Notes under the pieces: generated by a model | Database searches by the model: none | Told to the model about the DNA's origin: nothing | What the model saw: only the letters and a program-made list of their open reading frames with translations | Shown here: one piece after another, positions 33,917-39,621 of the stretch | Position numbering within the stretch: the stretch's first letter is position 1 | How the letters are laid out: each line of letters begins with the position of its first letter | Assembly (NCBI GenBank): GCA_945897755.1 | Contig: CAMDGH010000016.1 | Span: 1 to 39,621, forward strand | DNA: 39,621 bases | From: Chryseobacterium gleum | Lineage (GTDB): Bacteria; Bacteroidota; Bacteroidia; Flavobacteriales_D; Crocinitomicaceae | Reading direction: 5' to 3' | Program-made: the position numbers and the translations under genes

Positions 33917-35161
33917 ATGAATGGCATCAATCCAAAATCGGCCTTAATTTTTATTTTAGTTACGATTTGTTTAGACTCCATCGGATTAGGCATCATCATT
34001 CCATCTTTTCCGACCTTGATTTCTGAAACGGCTGCTGTTCCCATAAGTCAAGCTTCCCAGTATTTTGGTTGGGTAATGGGCGCATACGCATTCATGCAAT
34101 TCATCTTTTCGCCATTGATTGGGAATTTAAGTGACCGCTTCGGACGTCGTCCTATTTTGTTGATATCTGTGCTCGGAATGAGTTTGGATTACCTCGTGAT
34201 GTATTTCGCACCAGATTTATGGTGGTTGGTCATTGGTCGTGCAGTCTCTGGAATATTTGGTGCGAGTTTCACCTCAGCTACAGCGTACATTGCAGATATT
34301 TCCACACCAGATAAACGTGCACAAAATTTCGGGATGATTGGTGCTGCCTTTGGAATTGGATTTGTAATTGGTCCAGCCATCGGTGGTCTCCTTTCTGACT
34401 TCGGTGCGCGCACTCCGTTCTTAGTGGCAGCCGTCTTTTCCATGGCGAATTTCATCTACGGATTTATCGTTTTGAAGGAATCTTTACCCGTGGAAAACCG
34501 CCGCGCATTCGATTGGAAACGCTCCAATCCTTTTGGTGCACTTCAACAAATGAAACGCTTCAAGAAGTTAAAGTATTTATTCCTAGTTTCATTCTTGACT
34601 ATTTTAACAACGATGTGTGTGCATTCAACATGGAATTTCTATTCGATGGAGAAATTTGGCTGGACAACCAAAGAAGTAGGGATTTCCCTTGCGGTCGTAG
34701 GAGTTTGTTTCGGAGTTGTACAAGGAGCGCTCACAGGAAAAATCGTGGCGAAATTCGGACAGAAAAACGCAGCGAAATTGGGACTATTCCTATCCATTTT
34801 TGTTTTAATGGGAATGGGACTAATTTACCAAGGATGGATGATGTACGCCATCATTCTACCATACGCATTTACTGGAATTGTTGATCCTGCCATTCGCTCC
34901 ATTATTTCTGGACAAGTTCAAAGTAACGAACAAGGAGAACTTCAAGGGATTTTCACCAGTTTGATGAGTTTAGCAGAGATTATCGGTCCACCATTATTCA
35001 TGTGGTTCTATTACAACTTCAAATCGAGCGTCCCTCATTCCAACATTGGACTCGGAACACCGTTCTTCGTTGCTGCATTCATCGCTTTGTTGGCTTTCAT
35101 CTTAATTTCCTGGACATTTAAAGGTTATACAAACACAATAGACTCGGAAGAGGAGTCATAA
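33917..35161 (+). CDS. TetA-like MFS transporter
   Basis: The 414-aa protein has twelve hydrophobic segments. It opens with LDSIGLGIIIPSFPTLI, typical of TetA-type (DHA1) proton antiporters. It has the motif A loop GNLSDRFGRRPILL after segment 2 and motif C-like GFVIGPAIGGLL in segment 5. Relatives export tetracycline or other drugs, but many are uncharacterised, so I do not claim resistance. Codon use looks richer in C and G than its neighbours, and the gene is followed by a transposase remnant, consistent with acquisition by transfer. Confidence 0.88.
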   Translation: MNGINPKSALIFILVTICLDSIGLGIIIPSFPTLISETAAVPISQASQYFGWVMGAYAFMQFIFSPLIGNLSDRFGRRPILLISVLGMSLDYLVMYFAPDLWWLVIGRAVSGIFGASFTSATAYIADISTPDKRAQNFGMIGAAFGIGFVIGPAIGGLLSDFGARTPFLVAAVFSMANFIYGFIVLKESLPVENRRAFDWKRSNPFGALQQMKRFKKLKYLFLVSFLTILTTMCVHSTWNFYSMEKFGWTTKEVGISLAVVGVCFGVVQGALTGKIVAKFGQKNAAKLGLFLSIFVLMGMGLIYQGWMMYAIILPYAFTGIVDPAIRSIISGQVQSNEQGELQGIFTSLMSLAEIIGPPLFMWFYYNFKSSVPHSNIGLGTPFFVAAFIALLAFILISWTFKGYTNTIDSEEES

Positions 35162-35280
35162 CCAGTACATATCAGAGTTATGTATTTTGTGTAACACTTT
35201 TTCACGCTCCTGTATTCGTGTGTTTTTACTTCAAAAAATCGTTTATATTTTACACGATTAAACATCGCACTATCTACTGA

Positions 35281-35602
35281 GAAAAAGTCCTTGAGGAATT
35301 GTGGCGTAATGGACATTTATCTACATGGTTTGCGAAATGGGAACCATTTTTGAATGAAAGGACTACAAATGAAATTACACAGAAAGGTTTTTACACGCTG
35401 AAAAAACGAAAAAGTCCATATAGAAGTTTGAAAAATAATCTTCCTTGGTTATTTGCTTAGTACGACAATTATGATTTAAAAATTCCAAGCACTACAAATG
35501 CAATTGACGGTCATTTTTCTGATTTAAAAAAAAATTAAGGAGTCATAATGGACTCTAAGTTGAAAAAAAAAGAAATTCATAGATTTGTTTTTAAAGGCAT
35601 AA
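35281..35602 (+). pseudogene. degenerate transposase fragment
   Basis: Translated from 35281 the frame gives EKVLEELWRNGHLSTWFAKW, later KRKSPYRSLKNNLPWLFA, an in-frame TAG (35458-35460), then LKIPSTTNAIDGHFSDLKK. The A9 run at 35527-35535 has lost one base: shifting by one frame continues as LRSHNGL, a TAA stop, then EKKKKFIDLFLKA and a final TAA at 35600-35602. The block NTTN-x-x-x-G-x-F-S-D-L-K-x-K-L-R-x-H-N-G-L is a familiar C-terminus of DDE-type transposases in Bacteroidetes and relatives; I cannot name the IS family. The N-terminal part is missing (a TGA lies just before 35281). Confidence 0.75.
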
Positions 35603-36019
35603 TGTTCTCAAAGAATGTGATGGAATATTAGAAAAACATCTATCACATTCATTTCCTCGAACGTTAAACCTATCCCTGTTCAGGTTGCTCTCCAGCATTA
35701 CCCGTTTCCTTTTTTGAATAAGAAATAAAGTTCCGAAAAAATAAAATGCGTTTTCCAATAGGGTGAAAATAAAGAGCCTAATAAATGTCAATTACGCCTA
35801 ATTTTTTCTATAATCAGAACAGTCTTTCATATAGAAAGCAATGAATACTTAAAATTTATGTTTGAAATGATATTTCTTAAGATGGAAAAATATTATTTCC
35901 ATACCAATATGTACTATTGCCTGAGAATTGTTTTGAGTTTAGTCATAATTAAATAAGTATTGATTTATAAATTCTCTTATATAATTCCTTAAAATACTTA
36001 AGAGGATCGACTATTCACC
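35603..36019. other. intergenic region with an inverted repeat beside the transposase remnant
   Basis: Directly after the transposase end is a perfect 9-bp inverted repeat, GAATGTGAT (35613-35621) and ATCACATTC (35642-35650), separated by 20 nt. The remaining ~370 nt are AT-rich without a credible gene. A 66-codon minus-strand frame at 35591-35791 overlaps the remnant and has no recognisable features. Confidence 0.45.
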
Positions 36020-37246
36020 TTAATCTTTTTCAACCAAATGAATCACATCCTTCGCCAACTCTTCAGATAGCACTCCATTACGTATTACATTCACCATGGC
36101 TATTTTACATTGGTGGTGATCAATCGGATGGTCATTGTGATTTGGATATGCTTTATAACCACTATCGTATTGCTCTCCAGGATACAAAAGAATCACTTTA
36201 TTGGTGTTCCAAAAACGAGCATACGCATACATTTGACGCAAGTCTTCAATGCTGGCTGCTTTGTTGTTGGGGCGCTTCCATTTTGTATCAATGATAATTG
36301 TTTCATCTCCTTTTTTTAAGACGATATCTGGACGAATGGTGCGGTGCGAACCATAGAATGTTTTTGAGGATTGACCTGTTACTTCCCAATTTTCTTCTGG
36401 GTAATTGATAGCATGTTTTTTTAATGAGCTTAGCACGTATTCTTCCCACAATTCATTCATATCGAAAAGGAGTGCAATCATTTTCTGTTGACCGTGATTG
36501 ATATCTGGCGAATAATTGAGAATGATCAATTTCGCCAATTCAAGTGCACGCTCGTATGGAGCCGTTTTACGATTGATTTTTATCGATTCTACTAATTGAA
36601 GGTTAGGCTTAATTTTATCTACTTCAGGAAAAGCCAGTTGTGTTCTTCTACATTTGTCGTTCAAGCGTGTTGTGCGCGTAAATTGTCCTACAATATCTAA
36701 AGCATGTGCCAATATTTGATGGAGTTTGTGGTTGGCATCATAAATTTGGTGAGTCGTATAAAAACGCTCTTTGTGAATGAGGTTGTGGCGAATGTTTCCA
36801 GCAAATTCTAGTTTTCCTTTTAATGCTTTTACATTACTAGTTTCTTTGCGGTATTTCTTTATTAATCCTGTATGAATAAGTTGATCAACTTCTTTTAAAA
36901 AGTATTCAAAATATACTTCTAATAAGTTAATGTGTTGTTTTTTTAGTTGTGCATTTCCAGCCGTTTGTGCCTTTACTTTTCCGCACGTTTTGAGCATTTG
37001 GAGCAAGACATCTTTCCACTTATCGTTGCTGTCGTCTTTGTCTGCTTTTGGATGTATATGCACCAACAAACCATCCACTTGGATTACGCCAACGTATTGT
37101 TTAAAACGCAAGCCATTGTGCAGGACATCAAAATAATCGCCATTGTGGACAGTGTTCAATTTTACAAAAGCATTCCAGTGCGTCCTAGTAAATACCTCTT
37201 CATCGATTATTAGTCGACCATGTTCATATACATCTAATTTATTCAA
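36020..37246 (-). CDS. mcrC: McrC-type nuclease subunit of a type IV restriction system
   Basis: The 408-aa protein has an N-terminal beta-rich region (YVGVIQVDGLLVHIHPK), a middle helical part with FYTTHQIYDANHKLHQILAHA, and a C-terminal PD-(D/E)xK nuclease with Asp307 in TIRPDIVLKK and Asp320-Thr-Lys322 in TIIIDTKWK. This matches McrC, which supplies the DNA-cleaving subunit to McrB. The start codon is TTG at 37246, overlapping the mcrB stop as TTGA; there is no nearby ATG and the sequence is family-like from the first residues. Translation is probably coupled to mcrB. I see no inactivating lesion. Confidence 0.92.
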   Translation of the reverse strand: MNKLDVYEHGRLIIDEEVFTRTHWNAFVKLNTVHNGDYFDVLHNGLRFKQYVGVIQVDGLLVHIHPKADKDDSNDKWKDVLLQMLKTCGKVKAQTAGNAQLKKQHINLLEVYFEYFLKEVDQLIHTGLIKKYRKETSNVKALKGKLEFAGNIRHNLIHKERFYTTHQIYDANHKLHQILAHALDIVGQFTRTTRLNDKCRRTQLAFPEVDKIKPNLQLVESIKINRKTAPYERALELAKLIILNYSPDINHGQQKMIALLFDMNELWEEYVLSSLKKHAINYPEENWEVTGQSSKTFYGSHRTIRPDIVLKKGDETIIIDTKWKRPNNKAASIEDLRQMYAYARFWNTNKVILLYPGEQYDSGYKAYPNHNDHPIDHHQCKIAMVNVIRNGVLSEELAKDVIHLVEKD

Positions 37247-39621
37247 ACTATTCCTTTAATCAACTTACTGAAAGCATCTACTAACGCCTCATCTGTCATA
37301 GCTACTTTATCACTTAAGTTCTTGATGTGATATGTTTTTCCAGTTGATTCAAAGTCTTCTGGTTTCACTGCAAATTTAATTTTACTAGAATCCTTGATAT
37401 TAAAGAAATCTGAACCTATCACCATTTCCATTTTTGCATAATCGCCATAGAAGTACTCTTGCAACAAGGGAATTACTTTGTTAGCGAATACATTTCTCAG
37501 TGAATCCAACGAATCTACCTCCATAAAAAAGGCATGACCAATCGTATGATCTCTGTCTACCAATGCTTCAATGCGTTCATTGATGGTCATTAATAATTCT
37601 TCTAAATTAATCTCACCAACTTTACCACTACCCTTTTCGCCTTTGTCATTTAATAAGGCTGGTTGTGGCAACATTTCTTCGAAAGAAAAACGTCTGCGCA
37701 ATGCTGTATCCAATGCTTCGACTGAACGGTCGGCGGTGTTCATGGTGCCATATATATCTACATTTTGTGGAACTGAAAATTGCTTTTTGGAATAAGGTAA
37801 CAATGCTGACATTACATTGGCAGCTCCTTTTCGTTTATCTTGCTCTATCAAGGTGATTAGTTCTCCAAAAATAGCTGATACATTTCCACGGTTAATTTCA
37901 TCAATGAAAATGGCATAACGATTTTCTGGATCCATTTCTGCTTTTTTGCAAAGTTGCTTGAAAACACCATCTTCTATTCGGTAACCAACATTTCCATCTT
38001 CTTCACCATCAATCATTATCGGTTTTATTCCTTCAATGAAATCTTCGTAACTATACGATTGATGAAAAGTAGTGAAAACATATCGTTGGATTTCCTTATC
38101 TGAACTTGGATTGAAGTTTTCAACGGAATCAATGATTTCATATAATTCTGGGACTTTCTCCTTCACTTCTTCTTTAAGAATCTCCCAATATGAATCCTCT
38201 GTTTTGTTAAATATAAAGGGGTGTTGTTTCGCTTTTACATTAACAAATTCACATTCATCTACCGTATGACTTTGAAGTTGCCCCCATATTGTTGGCCTAA
38301 GTGTACTTGAATTTGATAATTGTGCTTTTTGCAAAACCCATTTATGATTTGATAAATCACTTACTTTAGTTTTTCCGGTTTGAATGAGCGCGATTGCAAT
38401 TACTTGCCACCAAGAACATTCACTGACAACATTTTTAAAGTGCTGTTCTGATGAAAGTGAGGTTTCTTTCGTTGTGTACATTGGAAAATATTGATCCTTT
38501 AATTTAAAGGTTTTACCTGTTCCTGGAGGGCCGTAAAGTATTTGATTGATGGCATTATTTTTTGTCAATTGAATTGTTTTTTGTTCTTCCATTTCAATAC
38601 CTATTAATTTGCGAAGTGCTTCAACATAATCTGGATATTTTGTAATATCAGTGAGTGTTTTTAAAACGATATCTGCATTTGGTGCAGTCCAAACGCCACG
38701 TTTTACCCAAGTAACTTTTCTGCGGCTTTTATAATCATTCGCTTTGTCATCATAATAATATTCGGAGCCCACAATTCCATATCCTAAATATTCTTGACGT
38801 CCTTTTTTGGGAATAATAATATCCCCAATTTGAATAATATCTCTAAACTCTAAATTGGCTAATGCATTGTTGAAACTGGCACTTTCCGTGTTATATACTT
38901 TTTGGATTTCCTTTGCTATTTGATCTTTATCACCATGTTTTCTTAAATCTCCCAGTTCTTCCCATCCAAGACCCATGACACCTTGATTGTAAAATTCATC
39001 CCATTTATTAGCCCTCTCACCAGGAGCATACAACCAATATTTTTTGTTTGTCATATTCTTTTCTGCAAGTCTTAAGAAAGTATCGTATTCTAATTTTGTT
39101 GCCTTAAAGTTTGTGCCTTGCGAGCCAGCCTTTAATGAACTCAAATCTTCAATTCCTTGAATTTGTTCTTTCAATATTGGATTAGCAGCTAAATTATGTG
39201 TAATCTTTATTGAAACTCTACTACCAATTTCATTTGCACGCGAATCGACATAATATCTCATTTCTGATTCATCATCTTTTGCTTCAAAAACATCAGAAGT
39301 TACTTCGGCTAAAGCATAACAGCCTGCTTTGTTCCCACTGACCCAAAGAATTACTTTGTCACCAATTTGAATAGAATCTTTGTGTACTTTCACAGACCAT
39401 GTTTTCAATACATTATCATTTAATGCACCTATAACATTATAAATTTTAAGATTTCCTTGAAAAATCCAACAATTTGAATCCTCTCCTACTTTGTTCAACA
39501 TGCAATACAAAATATCTTGTGCCAACAGCAGATTATTCTTTCCATCATAATATTCAGGGAGATAGCTTTTTACTGTATTAGTTAATTCTGCATCTGGCAC
39601 AATGTAATTTTCAATAAACTC
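37243..39621 (-). CDS. mcrB: McrB-type AAA+ GTPase with two PUA/EVE-like reader domains (5' partial)
   Basis: The frame stays open to the right window edge, so the start lies outside; the GTG at 39600 is only the first in-window candidate. Numbered from there, an EVE/PUA-like domain occupies about 45-180 (WIFQGNLKIYNVIGAL, GDKVILWVSG, AGCYALAEV). A second one is at about 187-305 (YWLYAPGERANKWDEFYNQG, GDIIIPKKGRQEYLGYGIV). The McrB motor follows: Walker A GPPGTGKT at 357-364, FHQSYSYEDFIEG, Walker B FIDEINRGN at 565-573, the GTPase signature MNTADRS at 620-626, and an arginine cluster at 635-637. McrBC systems cut DNA carrying modified cytosine; the two readers should set target recognition. 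The stop overlaps mcrC. Confidence 0.92.
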   Translation of the reverse strand, partial: EFIENYIVPDAELTNTVKSYLPEYYDGKNNLLLAQDILYCMLNKVGEDSNCWIFQGNLKIYNVIGALNDNVLKTWSVKVHKDSIQIGDKVILWVSGNKAGCYALAEVTSDVFEAKDDESEMRYYVDSRANEIGSRVSIKITHNLAANPILKEQIQGIEDLSSLKAGSQGTNFKATKLEYDTFLRLAEKNMTNKKYWLYAPGERANKWDEFYNQGVMGLGWEELGDLRKHGDKDQIAKEIQKVYNTESASFNNALANLEFRDIIQIGDIIIPKKGRQEYLGYGIVGSEYYYDDKANDYKSRRKVTWVKRGVWTAPNADIVLKTLTDITKYPDYVEALRKLIGIEMEEQKTIQLTKNNAINQILYGPPGTGKTFKLKDQYFPMYTTKETSLSSEQHFKNVVSECSWWQVIAIALIQTGKTKVSDLSNHKWVLQKAQLSNSSTLRPTIWGQLQSHTVDECEFVNVKAKQHPFIFNKTEDSYWEILKEEVKEKVPELYEIIDSVENFNPSSDKEIQRYVFTTFHQSYSYEDFIEGIKPIMIDGEEDGNVGYRIEDGVFKQLCKKAEMDPENRYAIFIDEINRGNVSAIFGELITLIEQDKRKGAANVMSALLPYSKKQFSVPQNVDIYGTMNTADRSVEALDTALRRRFSFEEMLPQPALLNDKGEKGSGKVGEINLEELLMTINERIEALVDRDHTIGHAFFMEVDSLDSLRNVFANKVIPLLQEYFYGDYAKMEMVIGSDFFNIKDSSKIKFAVKPEDFESTGKTYHIKNLSDKVAMTDEALVDAFSKLIKGIV

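Noticed and set aside
35591-35791. A 66-codon minus-strand frame after the transposase remnant
   Set aside because: It overlaps the transposase end and shows no recognisable domain or signal peptide.
32153-39621. A complete defence island or integrated element
   Set aside because: Only mcrBC is a clear defence system. No integrase, attachment repeats or tRNA border are visible, and the right end is cut off.

Overview
The window looks like a chromosomal segment of a gliding Bacteroidetes bacterium of the Flavobacteriales type; a family such as Crocinitomicaceae is only a guess. Signs are the SprB-like repeat protein with a type IX secretion (T9SS) tail, adjacent gldB and gldC, many short lipoproteins, an S46 dipeptidyl-peptidase, no visible Shine-Dalgarno sequences, and Bacteroidetes-type promoter elements (TAnnTTTG, sometimes with an upstream TTG). 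The DNA is strongly AT-rich.

Layout. 1-3052: the 3' part of a large SprB-like repeat adhesin, sharing a bidirectional terminator with an oppositely oriented mutS2 - radical SAM/SPASM pair (3117-6281). 6404-8808: a small lipoprotein built from two copies of one Cys-rich domain, a YkgJ-type cysteine-cluster protein and an apparently exported class-I glutamine amidotransferase. 8949-11788: ppk1 followed by an SDR gene at a TTGA overlap. 12092-15564: coaE, an unknown membrane protein and a dipeptidyl-peptidase of DPP11 type. 15561-18322: gldB - gldC - large membrane protein, apparently one transcript. 18558-22456: hemL, a lipoprotein, a MORN-variant protein and an outer-membrane-like protein. 22695-25287: DUF4286 gene - rsmA, then a Tat-exported alkaline phosphatase. 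27018-30895: dnaB - exported 421-aa protein - dipeptide epimerase, with an S8 protease just downstream. 31059-32152: mnmD and a DUF2805 protein.

From about 32.2 kb the character changes to accessory DNA. There is a decayed membrane-protein fragment (32272-32493), an EamA transporter, a TetA-like MFS transporter with visibly different base use, a degenerate transposase (about 35281-35602, two in-frame stops and a frameshift in an A9 run), and a type IV restriction locus mcrB-mcrC on the minus strand. The McrB protein carries two PUA/EVE-like modified-base reader domains and is cut by the right window edge.

Most of the window is recognisable core metabolism and envelope biology. The points most worth a second look are the consensus promoters that sit 4-5 nt from start codons (predicted leaderless dnaB and gldB), the three-Cys SprB-like array, the exported amidotransferase, the MutS2 without an Smr domain, the long insert in the S8 protease, the dual-reader McrB, and the pseudogene and IS scar beside the restriction locus. 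I found no tRNA, rRNA, CRISPR array or complete insertion sequence.
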